Source of the DNA: Verrucomicrobiales bacterium
Lineage (GTDB): Bacteria; Verrucomicrobiota; Verrucomicrobiia; Verrucomicrobiales; DEV007
Assembly (NCBI GenBank): GCA_021648365.1
Contig: JAKISY010000008.1
Span: 1 to 64,000 of the forward strand
DNA length: 64,000 nt
Reading direction: 5' to 3'
Shown here: one piece after another, positions 24,292-32,443 of the stretch
How positions within the stretch are numbered: the stretch's first letter is position 1
Layout of the letters: each line of letters begins with the position of its first letter
The notes under the pieces: model-generated
Database searches by the model: none
Seen by the model: the letters and a program-made list of their open reading frames with translations, nothing else
What the model was told of the DNA's origin: nothing
Made by a program: the position numbers and the translations under genes

Positions 24292-25230
24292 CTAGACAAT
24301 GTCAAAAAGAGATGTCACCGATTCATCGTGGTGAATTCGGCGAATACCTTCACCAAGTAAAGGTGCGACACTCAGCGAAGTCACCTTTTCCCCTACTGCA
24401 TAAGGCGTGGAGTTGGTGCAGAGCAATTCTTCGATCGCTGATTCATTGAGCCTTTTATTGCCCATTTCTCCCAATACAGCATGAGAAACTCCCGCAAAAA
24501 TGGATTTCGCCCCTTTTTCCTTCAAGATTTTAGCAGCAGCAGTCAAGGTTCCAGCAGTTTCTGTGATGTCATCTACCAGCAATACGTTGCACCCATCCAC
24601 ATCGCCAATCACGTTCATCGCCTCGACTTCCGTCGCGCTGACACGATGTTTGGCGACGATGGCTAATTGTGCACCTAGTGCCTCAGCATAAGCTCTTGCC
24701 ATTTTCACCCCACCCACATCTGGCGATACCACGACCAGATTATCTTTGAGGTTTTTGCTCCTCAAGTGGTTGATCAATACCGGGGCTGCGTAGAGATGAT
24801 CTACCGGGATATCAAAAAAGCCTTGGATCTGACCAGCATGTAGATCCATCGTCAATACTCGATCCACTCCTGCTGCCACCAGTAGATTGGCGACCAGTTT
24901 GGAGGTGATCGGTACCCGAGGTTGGTCTTTGCGATCTTGTCGTGCATAACCGAAAAAGGGCAACACCGCAGTGATCCGGTCGGCACTGGCTCGACGAGCA
25001 GCATCCACCATGATCAACAACTCCATCAGATTTTGATTGGTTGGTGGGCAAGTGGGCTGAACGAAGAAAATATCGCGCCCGCGGATGTTTTCATTGATCT
25101 TAACAAAAGTCTCGCCGTCGGGGAAGGTATTCACCGTGGCATCGCCCCGAGGTACTCCGAGGTATTTTGCAATCTCATCGACTAAAGTCGGATGAGCCGT
25201 TCCGCTGAATATTTTGAGTTCTGAAGCCAT
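24292..25230 (-). CDS. prs: Ribose-phosphate pyrophosphokinase
   Basis: Makes PRPP from ribose 5-phosphate and ATP for nucleotide, His and Trp synthesis. 'MASELKIFSGTAHPTLVDEI' is the natural start (25230); a longer reading to 25329 would overlap the gmhA end and add 33 residues without family similarity. 'SANRVVYP'-like motifs are absent, as expected; present are 'DIFFVQPTCPPTNQNLMELL', 'PFFGYARQDRK', 'MDLHAGQIQGFFDIPVDHL' and the PRPP loop 'VLLVDDITETAGTL'. Length 312 is normal. It lies between gmhA (upstream) and rplY. Confidence 0.95.
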   Translation of the reverse strand: MASELKIFSGTAHPTLVDEIAKYLGVPRGDATVNTFPDGETFVKINENIRGRDIFFVQPTCPPTNQNLMELLIMVDAARRASADRITAVLPFFGYARQDRKDQPRVPITSKLVANLLVAAGVDRVLTMDLHAGQIQGFFDIPVDHLYAAPVLINHLRSKNLKDNLVVVSPDVGGVKMARAYAEALGAQLAIVAKHRVSATEVEAMNVIGDVDGCNVLLVDDITETAGTLTAAAKILKEKGAKSIFAGVSHAVLGEMGNKRLNESAIEELLCTNSTPYAVGEKVTSLSVAPLLGEGIRRIHHDESVTSLFDIV

Positions 25231-25312
25231 CGTGTTGGACTGTTCCAGAATGCCAGTAGAAACGCTAGTTAAATTCCTGCGTTTGCGATAATTTTTTCGA
25301 TGATGCTTCATT

Positions 25313-25906
25313 TTATGACTGCTCTGCAAAAGCTTCCTCGACTAAATCGCACAAGATGTGACCTGCTATCAAATGACACTCTTGGATCCTCGCTGTCACC
25401 TCTGAGGGAGCTGCCAGCACCAAATCCACCTGTCCAGCGGCTTGCGCTGCTTCCCCACCAGGGCGACCGGTGAACAATACTGTCAGTGCACCGAGCTTTT
25501 TCGCAGCCATGAGACCGGCGATCACATTAGGGCTGGTGCCAGAAGTCGAAATCCCCACCACCACATCCTTCGCCCCACACAAAGCTTCTACTTGGCGCGA
25601 AAAAATCGATTCGAAGCCGAAGTCGTTGCCTCCTGCGGTCAGGGCGGAGGTATCGGTAGTGAAGGCGATCGATGCCAAGGCGGCTCGCTGGCGACTGTAG
25701 CGCACCACAAACTCGGTCGCCAAATGCTGGGCATCAGAGGCACTGCCGCCATTGCCAAAAAAACAAATCTTCCCGCCCGCTCGCAATGCCACCTCGGTGC
25801 GTTCTATCAAAACTGCCAAAACGTCACCGCAAGCTTCATTCAAGCAGTTGACCACCTGCAAATGCTCACTGATCGTGGTGGCGATTTTTTGTTGTGTGCT
25901 TTCCAT
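25313..25906 (-). CDS. gmhA: Sedoheptulose 7-phosphate isomerase (SIS domain)
   Basis: 197 residues, usual for GmhA, which converts sedoheptulose 7-phosphate to glycero-manno-heptose 7-phosphate for LPS core or surface glycans. The SIS phosphate-binding features 'ICFFGNGGSASDAQHLATEF', 'VVGISTSGTSPNVIAGLMAA' and 'LVLAAPSEVTARIQECHL' are present, the last with the Glu-x-x-His common in GmhA. A DiaA-like regulator is less likely given these residues. No other heptose gene is nearby. It precedes prs on the same strand by 82 bases. Confidence 0.88.
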   Translation of the reverse strand: MESTQQKIATTISEHLQVVNCLNEACGDVLAVLIERTEVALRAGGKICFFGNGGSASDAQHLATEFVVRYSRQRAALASIAFTTDTSALTAGGNDFGFESIFSRQVEALCGAKDVVVGISTSGTSPNVIAGLMAAKKLGALTVLFTGRPGGEAAQAAGQVDLVLAAPSEVTARIQECHLIAGHILCDLVEEAFAEQS

Positions 25907-25973
25907 GGTGTATCCATCATGCAGCTTTCACTCTCCAGCAAGCCACAGTTTGACTTGCGACAAATCTGCAATT

Positions 25974-26675
25974 TTAAGATTTATCTTTCACCTTATAACC
26001 AGTGAGATCTGGTTGTAATAATTTGGGGTCAATTTTTTGATTGAATTTCAGCTCGGTGAAAGTGGTGCGCAATCGAGACTTACCTTTGAATTGTATCTCA
26101 AAGCCATGGAGGAAAAATTTCTTCACATCGATGAAAAATAGCACTCTGCGCATGGTTTTTTTCAAGCTTTTGTCGATGGGCTTGAGGGTGAGTTCGTAAA
26201 CATCTTCCTGTTGCTGAAGATCTAAGATTTCGAAATGTTTTAGCAACTCTTCCATCGAGCGTGGGAAGGTCTTTGAGGTGGAATGCATCGCATCAGGCAC
26301 CTCTTCGCCATCCTTGACCGCCAGCGAAAAACGCTGCGCTTTTTTCTTTTTAGGCTCCATCAGCGTCATGATGTCCTGTTGACGAATGGCAATCGTGGTA
26401 ACGGGATCGCCCAGCTCCCAACGGAAATTATCTGGGTATTCTAGCCAGAGATGACCAGGAGTGCTTAAAGGTTTGCGCAAGGTACGAAAAAATCTTTGCT
26501 GAACAAAAGTCGCTTCGACGGTTTTGGCGTCTTTCATGTGTGCCATCCATTTGTCAACAGGAGCCAGATCCAATTCGGGTGAAGGTTCCGAGGCGCTTGA
26601 CAAAGTTATCAGCATCATGTTCGCGCAAAAAAAAGTCAGGCAAAGGGTCTTGGGCAACAATGGCAAATTTTTCAT
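25974..26675 (-). CDS. LolA-like outer-membrane lipoprotein carrier
   Basis: About 233 residues from the ATG at 26675 ('MKNLPLLPKTLCLTFFCANM', a signal peptide); a longer frame to 26714 adds 13 residues that do not improve it. The mature part follows the LolA plan: 'VEATFVQQRFFRTLRKPLST' then 'GHLWLEYPDNFRWELGDP', 'KTFPRSMEELLKHFEI' and a late beta segment 'LHGFEIQFKGKSRLRTTFTE'. It would bind lipids or lipoproteins in its hydrophobic cavity in the periplasm. Divergent LolA paralogues occur in aryl-polyene clusters; here it is divergent from the ABC exporter and near an MMPL exporter and acyltransferase. Which of the two roles applies is not decided by sequence. Confidence 0.8.
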   Translation of the reverse strand: MKNLPLLPKTLCLTFFCANMMLITLSSASEPSPELDLAPVDKWMAHMKDAKTVEATFVQQRFFRTLRKPLSTPGHLWLEYPDNFRWELGDPVTTIAIRQQDIMTLMEPKKKKAQRFSLAVKDGEEVPDAMHSTSKTFPRSMEELLKHFEILDLQQQEDVYELTLKPIDKSLKKTMRRVLFFIDVKKFFLHGFEIQFKGKSRLRTTFTELKFNQKIDPKLLQPDLTGYKVKDKS

Positions 26676-26789
26676 TAGTAAACAAAGAGTGAAGGCAAGC
26701 ATCCGCCTTGTCAAAGACTAACAGAACTCCGCAATTTAGAGCGACAGCCACGAGATTTGGGTTCATTGTGTCAGCGAACAAAAATTTGA

Positions 26790-28619
26790 ATGAAATGCAC
26801 TGGAACAGAAGTAGATCACGTCGCTGAGAATTCGAGCTCAGAGGCTCCCTCCTTGCGCTCAGTGGCGGGACTGTATCTGCGAATGAGCAGAGGCTCGCGT
26901 GTATGGTTGGTCGCAGCCTTAGCTTTATTGACGCTCAGCTTGTTGATGCATTTGGGGGCCGCTATAGCTGTTGGAAAGTTAGTGGATGGATCCATCGGTG
27001 AGCGTTTGGGTATAGAAAAAGGTGATGGCTGGTTTGCTGCGTGGGGCATCAATCAATGGGCGTTTTTTTTGATTGGATTAGCTGTGGTGAACATGGTTTC
27101 TAGTTATTTCGAAGGCGCATGGTTTCAGATCATAGGCGAACGTAGCACTAGCAAATTACGCCGCCAACTTTTTGATCGCCTGATGCATTTGCCAATGGCC
27201 TATTTTTCCGCGCACCGAAGTGGCGATCTCGCTAGCCGTGTGCTCAGTGATGTGGCATTGCTTCAAGAAGGTTGGATCAATGATGTGCGCAACGCCTGCT
27301 CCTATTTGATCTCTGCGCTAAGTTCGGTGGCAATGTTGTTTGTTATCTCGCCCTCATTGGCGATTTTTGTCTTTCTAGTCGCGCTGCCCGTCATCGCCAT
27401 CGCCATCTGGTTTGGGCGCAAAATCGGTGCCTACTCACGCCTAGTGCAAGATCAACTGGGTAGCGCCACCACCATCACCGAAGAGGCGATCAATGGCATT
27501 CATCGGATCAAGACTTTTACCAATGAAGAATATGAGAACAAAAAATTTTCTCACTCACTGGATCAATATCTGCAGATCGCGCAGCGAGTGGCACGGCATC
27601 GGGCGGCTTTATACAGTGGGATCACTGCGGTATTGATGTCTGCATCGGTGTTTCTCATGTGGTATGGTTCGCGCCAGATACAACAAGGAAAGCTAAGTCC
27701 AGGAGACTTCACCAGCTTCATGTTTTTTTTGGGTTTTTTGGGTAATGCAGGCGGATTACTGGCTCAATTATTGGGTCGCACTCACCGTCTGGCGGGAGCC
27801 ACGGAGCGGGTGGTCGATCTGTTGAATGAAGTTGGCGAGAGTTTTAGCAAAGAGGGCGATGAGCCTGAAAAAATGCACGGAGACATCATTTTTCAAAATG
27901 TATCTTTCGCTTACCCGGCCCGCCAAGGCGTGAAGGTCTTGCAAGACATCCAACTCCATCTCGAACCTGGCAAGTGCGTTGCCGTAGTCGGACCTAGCGG
28001 AGCTGGTAAATCCACTTTAGCCTCACTGCTGTTCCGCTTATTCGAACCCGATACAGGAGAGCTGCTCATCGATGGCAAACCCGCCACTGAGCACTCTCTT
28101 CACTGGATACGCCGTCAAATGGCGATGGTATCTCAGGAAATCATGCTCTTCAACGGTAGCGTGGAAGAAAACATTGCCTACGGACGACCCGATGCCAGCC
28201 ACGAGGAAGTGGTCGAGGCAGCTCGTAAAGCCAACGTATTGGAGTTTATCGAGACTTTGCCCGCAGGTTTTAAGACTGCAGTGGGCGATCGTGGGGTACA
28301 ATTTTCTGGGGGTCAACGGCAACGCATCGCCATCGCTCGTGCTATTCTGCGCGACCCTGCAGTGCTGGTGCTCGATGAAGCCACTAGCTCCCTTGATTCC
28401 GAAAATGAAAAATGGGTGCAAGAAGCCTTGGAAGACTTGATCCAAAAGCGCACCACCTTGATCATCGCGCATCGCCTTTCTACAGTGCGACGTGCGGATA
28501 AGATCATCGTTATGAAAGACGGCGCCATTGTTGAGCAGGGCAAACATCAGCAGCTTTACCAAGCCGCTGGGTTTTATCGACAACTGTGTGACGAACAGCA
28601 ATGTTTATTCGAAGACTAA
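26790..28619 (+). CDS. MsbA-like ABC exporter (fused membrane and ATPase domains)
   Basis: 609 residues. Six membrane helices (~35-330) with the coupling segment 'STSKLRRQLFDRLMHLPMAY' are followed by an ATPase with Walker A 'GPSGAGKST', signature 'FSGGQRQRIAIARA', Walker B 'VLVLDEATSSLDSE' and H-loop 'IIAHRLSTVRRAD'. This is a type-IV half exporter that works as a homodimer. MsbA-like members flip lipid A or other lipids. The neighbouring acyltransferase, glycosyltransferase and LolA-like genes suggest a lipid or glycolipid cargo. It starts 114 bases from the divergent lolA-like gene and is followed after 30 bases by the glycosyltransferase-methyltransferase gene. Confidence 0.9.
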   Translation: MKCTGTEVDHVAENSSSEAPSLRSVAGLYLRMSRGSRVWLVAALALLTLSLLMHLGAAIAVGKLVDGSIGERLGIEKGDGWFAAWGINQWAFFLIGLAVVNMVSSYFEGAWFQIIGERSTSKLRRQLFDRLMHLPMAYFSAHRSGDLASRVLSDVALLQEGWINDVRNACSYLISALSSVAMLFVISPSLAIFVFLVALPVIAIAIWFGRKIGAYSRLVQDQLGSATTITEEAINGIHRIKTFTNEEYENKKFSHSLDQYLQIAQRVARHRAALYSGITAVLMSASVFLMWYGSRQIQQGKLSPGDFTSFMFFLGFLGNAGGLLAQLLGRTHRLAGATERVVDLLNEVGESFSKEGDEPEKMHGDIIFQNVSFAYPARQGVKVLQDIQLHLEPGKCVAVVGPSGAGKSTLASLLFRLFEPDTGELLIDGKPATEHSLHWIRRQMAMVSQEIMLFNGSVEENIAYGRPDASHEEVVEAARKANVLEFIETLPAGFKTAVGDRGVQFSGGQRQRIAIARAILRDPAVLVLDEATSSLDSENEKWVQEALEDLIQKRTTLIIAHRLSTVRRADKIIVMKDGAIVEQGKHQQLYQAAGFYRQLCDEQQCLFED

Positions 28620-28649
28620 TTTTTTCCATCCACTTGCGATTGAGCCTAA

Positions 28650-30167
28650 GTGGCGATAAGTAAGCTTTTCACCAACATGCAGCCTACTCTCTCGCATAGC
28701 CATCTAGTGCTCATCCCCAGTTACAATACTGGAGATATCGTGCTGAAAACGGTGAAGCGGGCACTCGAGTATTGGGCTCCTGTGTGGGTGGTGGTAGATG
28801 GCAGTGATGACGGCAGCGGAGAAAAACTCGATGCTCTAGCTAAGGAGGAAAAGAATCTGCGCGTTTTCCGATTAGCTCGCAATCAAGGCAAAGGAGCAGC
28901 TCTGCTGCATGGCTTTGATGAAGCGGAAGCCCACGGTTACACGCACATTTTGTGCATGGATGCCGATGGGCAGCATCCCGAAGACATGATCCCAGAATAC
29001 ATGTCGTTGTCCATGGCGATGCCTGAGCGAATGATTCTCGGCAAGCCTATCTTTGATGACTCGGCTCCTAGAATTCGAGTCAATGGCAGAAAGCTATCTA
29101 ACTTTTGGGTGCATATAGAAACGCTTGGTTATGGTATAGGTGATTCGCTCTTTGGTATGCGAGTTTACCCTGTTGGTGATCTGGTTAGAATCATGGAAAA
29201 AATCAGCGGGGCGAGGCGTTATGATTTCGATGCTGAAATCGCCGTGCGACTTTCGTGGCGAGGTGTGCGCCCGCTGAACCTCCCTACGCCAGTGAAATAC
29301 CTGACAGCTGATGAGGGTGGTGTTTCTCATTTTAAGTATTTACGTGACAATATATTGATCGCATGGATGCACACCCGACTTATGTTTTTCTCCTGGTGGC
29401 TGAAAATCCCCATGCTTTTACTGAGGAAAAGACGCGTCCGGCGAGAAGATCAACTCGAGAACCCAGATTCGGCAGAGTCGTTGAAGCTGATCCGAACCAA
29501 GCTTTCGAAATACTACCGCCGCCGCTGGCGTCAAAGTTATACTAAGAAAAAGTTGCAAACAGATCCTGTTTATGACGCGGTATTTGACATCCTGCAAGAA
29601 GCCCCAGAGCTACCGCTTTTAGATATCGGTTGTGGCATGGGACTGCTGGAATTCTATTTGCGAGAACGTGGCATAGATTGTCCCATCGTGGCGATCGATC
29701 CAGATTTGGAAAAAATAAAACTAGCACATCATATCGCCTGCGAACACTATCAGCACTTACGCTTTGAGATGGGTCATGCGGAAAGCTTATCCCTTGATTT
29801 TCAAGGTAACGTCTGTCTTTTAGATATACTTCAATATTTTGATGAAAAAAACCAACGCAAGGTTTTAAGAAAAGCAGCGCAATTCGTCGCGCCTGGTGCT
29901 TACTTGATCATTCGTAGCGGCTTGAAAGATTCCAGCTATCGCTCACGAATTTCAAGTTTGATTGACCGCCTAGCGCATTGGATCACTTGGATAGATTTTT
30001 CGGTGCATGAGCTACCAAAACAAGATCTCATAACCGAAACCCTCGCCGCCGAAGGTTTGCAAGGGGAGTCGCGTCCACTGTGGGGCAATACGCCGTTCAA
30101 CAATTACCTGTTAAGCTATCGCCGCCCACAAAGCAAAGATTCGGCAGGCGGCAAAACGCAGCGATAA
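28650..30167 (+). CDS. Glycosyltransferase family 2 fused to a SAM methyltransferase
   Basis: 505 residues from a GTG at 28650; the ATG at 28677 is an alternative start. Residues ~15-230 form a GT-A domain of the DPM1/GT2 kind ('LVLIPSYNTGDIVLKTV', 'VVVDGSDDGSGEKLD', 'ARNQGKGAALLHGFDEA', 'HILCMDADGQHPEDM'). A short hydrophobic stretch and a basic linker follow. Residues ~305-495 form a class I methyltransferase ('LLDIGCGMGLLEFYL', 'VAIDPDLEKIKLAH'). It would transfer a sugar from a nucleotide donor and methylate the product or lipid acceptor. Both activities occur as separate genes in aryl-polyene and related glycolipid clusters. Its 3' end overlaps the convergent deacetylase gene by 52 bases. 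Confidence 0.88.
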   Translation: MAISKLFTNMQPTLSHSHLVLIPSYNTGDIVLKTVKRALEYWAPVWVVVDGSDDGSGEKLDALAKEEKNLRVFRLARNQGKGAALLHGFDEAEAHGYTHILCMDADGQHPEDMIPEYMSLSMAMPERMILGKPIFDDSAPRIRVNGRKLSNFWVHIETLGYGIGDSLFGMRVYPVGDLVRIMEKISGARRYDFDAEIAVRLSWRGVRPLNLPTPVKYLTADEGGVSHFKYLRDNILIAWMHTRLMFFSWWLKIPMLLLRKRRVRREDQLENPDSAESLKLIRTKLSKYYRRRWRQSYTKKKLQTDPVYDAVFDILQEAPELPLLDIGCGMGLLEFYLRERGIDCPIVAIDPDLEKIKLAHHIACEHYQHLRFEMGHAESLSLDFQGNVCLLDILQYFDEKNQRKVLRKAAQFVAPGAYLIIRSGLKDSSYRSRISSLIDRLAHWITWIDFSVHELPKQDLITETLAAEGLQGESRPLWGNTPFNNYLLSYRRPQSKDSAGGKTQR

Positions 30168-30907
30168 CCTTGTCGCTGCCATTGCGCTAGCAACTGCTTC
30201 AAGGTAGTGACCAGAGTATCACGCCCTTCATGCAGCAAAACAATCGTTCCAGGTTCGATGTCTTTGCTGATTCTAGCCACAATTTGATCACTGTCTTTGA
30301 GCACGCCATCGAAGCCTCTTGCCGTCCAGCCGATCAAAGGCAAACCTGCTTTTGTCAATATAGGATGCAGTGCTAGTGGCTTGTGCCCCACTGGCGCGCG
30401 GAAATAGAGTGGAGCTGTACCTGTCAATTTGGTGAGTAGCGACGAAGCTTCGTTGACCTCTTTTTTCACCGCCGATTTAGGCAAACACCAAAAGCGAGAC
30501 TCTGGGTGAGTTAAGCTATGGTTACCTAACTGATGACCTCTTTTCAGAATTTGCTCTAGGATTTCAGGGTGTTTTTCCGCTTTGCGAGCAATCACAAAAA
30601 AAGTCGCTTTGGCATCGTATTGATCCAATAGGTCTAACACCTGTAGTGTCTCATCAGGTTCGGGACCATCGTCGATGGTGAGCCAGAGTTCATTTTTCTG
30701 GGTAGCGAAATGGGTGACTACTGCTCCCAATAACTGAACGCCTGGGGTCAACTGGGCATAGAGCAAGCAGGCGTGACTGCACAACAGTAGCAATAGCGCG
30801 ACTTTCCAGTCATACAAAAAAAATACAGCCAACCCGAGACTCACCAAAATGCCGATCAGGCAGATGAAAACCCTGCGTTGAGAATTGGCAAAAAGTTCAG
30901 GATTCAC
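30116..30907 (-). CDS. Polysaccharide deacetylase (NodB/CE4) with N-terminal membrane segment
   Basis: 263 residues. Two hydrophobic stretches at ~10-50 anchor it. The CE4 domain follows: motif 1 'LTIDDGPEPDETLQVLDLL' (catalytic and metal Asp), 'DAKATFFVIARKAE', motif 2 'GNHSLTHPESRFW' (metal His), motif 3 'FRAPVGHKPLALHP', and a late 'IVLLHEGRD' containing the last catalytic His. CE4 enzymes remove N- or O-acetyl groups from surface glycans or peptidoglycan. Last gene of the MMPL-acyltransferase-membrane protein operon. Its 3' end runs 52 bases into the convergent glycosyltransferase gene. Confidence 0.88.
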   Translation of the reverse strand: MNPELFANSQRRVFICLIGILVSLGLAVFFLYDWKVALLLLLCSHACLLYAQLTPGVQLLGAVVTHFATQKNELWLTIDDGPEPDETLQVLDLLDQYDAKATFFVIARKAEKHPEILEQILKRGHQLGNHSLTHPESRFWCLPKSAVKKEVNEASSLLTKLTGTAPLYFRAPVGHKPLALHPILTKAGLPLIGWTARGFDGVLKDSDQIVARISKDIEPGTIVLLHEGRDTLVTTLKQLLAQWQRQGYRCVLPPAESLLCGRR

Positions 30908-31454
30908 TTTCTCCTCCTTGTAGTTGAGCGATGAAATTTTTAAAAAAGAACACCGATTCGCAAGCGGAGTTCAAAACCAGCCCTATCAACCAAGGCAGAG
31001 CTATGAGCATCCACACGACTTTACCCGAACAAAATAAGGCTAAAGCAAATAGCGTGAGGGCAAATAAGTAAATGCCCAAGGGGATTTGTTGCGGAGCTGA
31101 AGGCGGGAAGAACTGAATGGATTTCAGTACATGATAGATCAAGGAAAAAATAATCAGCACCAGATGCAGAGCGATAAAGGTCAGAGCCAGTGCGATCAAA
31201 GCGCCTAACAGATAAGAGCCAAGTCCAGCGCCAAAAAGCTCGCCAATCAAAACCATGAAATAGCCCATCAACATGATGAAGGTCAGTCCAGACAAAGTGT
31301 AACACTCCCATGCATTTTGCCCTGGCTTATTAACCGGATAGACAACCCGATTTGCCGACTTTTTCGTAATGCTTGCCATCAAGGCAGCAAGCACACGAAA
31401 CAAAGCGGTGTGGCTTCGTGCAGCTGGCTGTAGATGAGGTGGTGCGTCGGACAT
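30897..31454 (-). CDS. Multi-pass membrane protein of unknown function
   Basis: 185 residues with about four hydrophobic helices ('GLTFIMLMGYFMVLIGELFG', 'LLGALIALALTFIALHLVLI', 'IPLGIYLFALTLFALALF', 'VWMLIALPWLIGLVL') after a polar N-terminus of ~50 residues. No family was recognised. It is 2 bases after the acyltransferase and overlaps the deacetylase start by 11 bases, so it belongs to this operon. Small unassigned membrane proteins are also found in aryl-polyene clusters, but no specific match can be claimed. Confidence 0.75.
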   Translation of the reverse strand: MSDAPPHLQPAARSHTALFRVLAALMASITKKSANRVVYPVNKPGQNAWECYTLSGLTFIMLMGYFMVLIGELFGAGLGSYLLGALIALALTFIALHLVLIIFSLIYHVLKSIQFFPPSAPQQIPLGIYLFALTLFALALFCSGKVVWMLIALPWLIGLVLNSACESVFFFKNFIAQLQGGESES

Positions 31455-31456
31455 AC

Positions 31457-32443
31457 TTATGGCTTTTGATTTTGGTCTGGGAAAAACGCATTTTCAAACA
31501 CATACCATTGAAACCAATACCGACGTATCATTGGCAATAAAAGTTCGAGCCACTGCGAAGCTGCCAAATCCGTGGCGGCTTGATGGTCGCGCCCGATGCG
31601 TTCGCACTTGAAGGGCGGTAGAATAATGATGCGGTAGCGCCGGCGTGAGAGCCTTACAGCGAACAGTGGTAGAATTTCGCAACGAGTGCTGAGCGCGAGC
31701 GTGAAGGGGCCCTTGGGGATATTCATGTGCCAGCCCGAATGATCTTTGATCGCTACTTGCATCGGCGAGACGTCAAAAAGCACTCGATCTCCTTGAATAG
31801 CTACGTATTCACCCTGTAGTAGAGCGCGGGCGAGATCGATTCCTAAAAATTTGTCATCAGCGTTGTAGCGCACCTCATAGTCCGCGCTTGCTTCTTTGCG
31901 AAACTTCTCTTGCATATATTTCTGTCGCTGCGCATCCCTTTCTGGGGCGCGTACCGCAAGCAATTTTTTGCCAACTTTGCCAGCGAACATCGGGGCCGCC
32001 ACATCGTAATTCCCCATGTGCGCCGTTAATACGATAGCGCCGCGATTTTGCTGATTGAACTTTTGAAAATGCTCATCCCCTTGGACCTCCCAATCAATGG
32101 TGTTGAGTCCCTCGCGACTATAAGCAGCATCAGTGATGCTGTTAGAAAAACTCCAGAATACGCGCAAGGCGCGCAGCGTATTCATCCAGCGCGGAGAATC
32201 AGGGAATAAAAACTGTAAATTATCAATGACCGGTTTGCGTGCAGACGGGCAGAGCACGAAAAAAAACAGAGTGTAATAAGCTAACAAGATAGGTTCGAGA
32301 AAGAAGGGGCAGTGGCGCACCGCCCGCGCTTGCATTCGCGTCCAAAACTCGCCGTAGATAGAGAATTTTCCAAACTCTGAGGACGGTAATTCCTCTTCTT
32401 CGTCCTTTTTAGGTGAATCCGTGTTTTGTGAAGTATTAGCCAT
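31457..32443 (-). CDS. LpxL/HtrB-like lysophospholipid acyltransferase family protein
   Basis: 328 residues. The catalytic H-x4-D motif is seen in 'IVLTAHMGNYDVAAPMFAG'. The later 'YVAIQGDRVLFDVSPM' and 'GPFTLALSTRCEILPLFAV' fit the LpxL fold. A hydrophobic N-terminal segment ('LLAYYTLFFFVLCPSA') anchors it to the inner membrane. Family members acylate lipid A precursors; divergent ones sit in aryl-polyene gene clusters, where they attach the acyl or polyene chain to a lipid. It overlaps the MMPL gene stop by 8 bases and precedes the small membrane protein by 2 bases. Confidence 0.86.
   Translation of the reverse strand: MANTSQNTDSPKKDEEEELPSSEFGKFSIYGEFWTRMQARAVRHCPFFLEPILLAYYTLFFFVLCPSARKPVIDNLQFLFPDSPRWMNTLRALRVFWSFSNSITDAAYSREGLNTIDWEVQGDEHFQKFNQQNRGAIVLTAHMGNYDVAAPMFAGKVGKKLLAVRAPERDAQRQKYMQEKFRKEASADYEVRYNADDKFLGIDLARALLQGEYVAIQGDRVLFDVSPMQVAIKDHSGWHMNIPKGPFTLALSTRCEILPLFAVRLSRRRYRIIILPPFKCERIGRDHQAATDLAASQWLELLLPMIRRYWFQWYVFENAFFPDQNQKP

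Noticed and set aside
25231..25329. Extended N-terminus for prs
   Set aside because: The extra 33 residues overlap the end of gmhA and are basic low-complexity; family similarity begins at the ATG at 25230.
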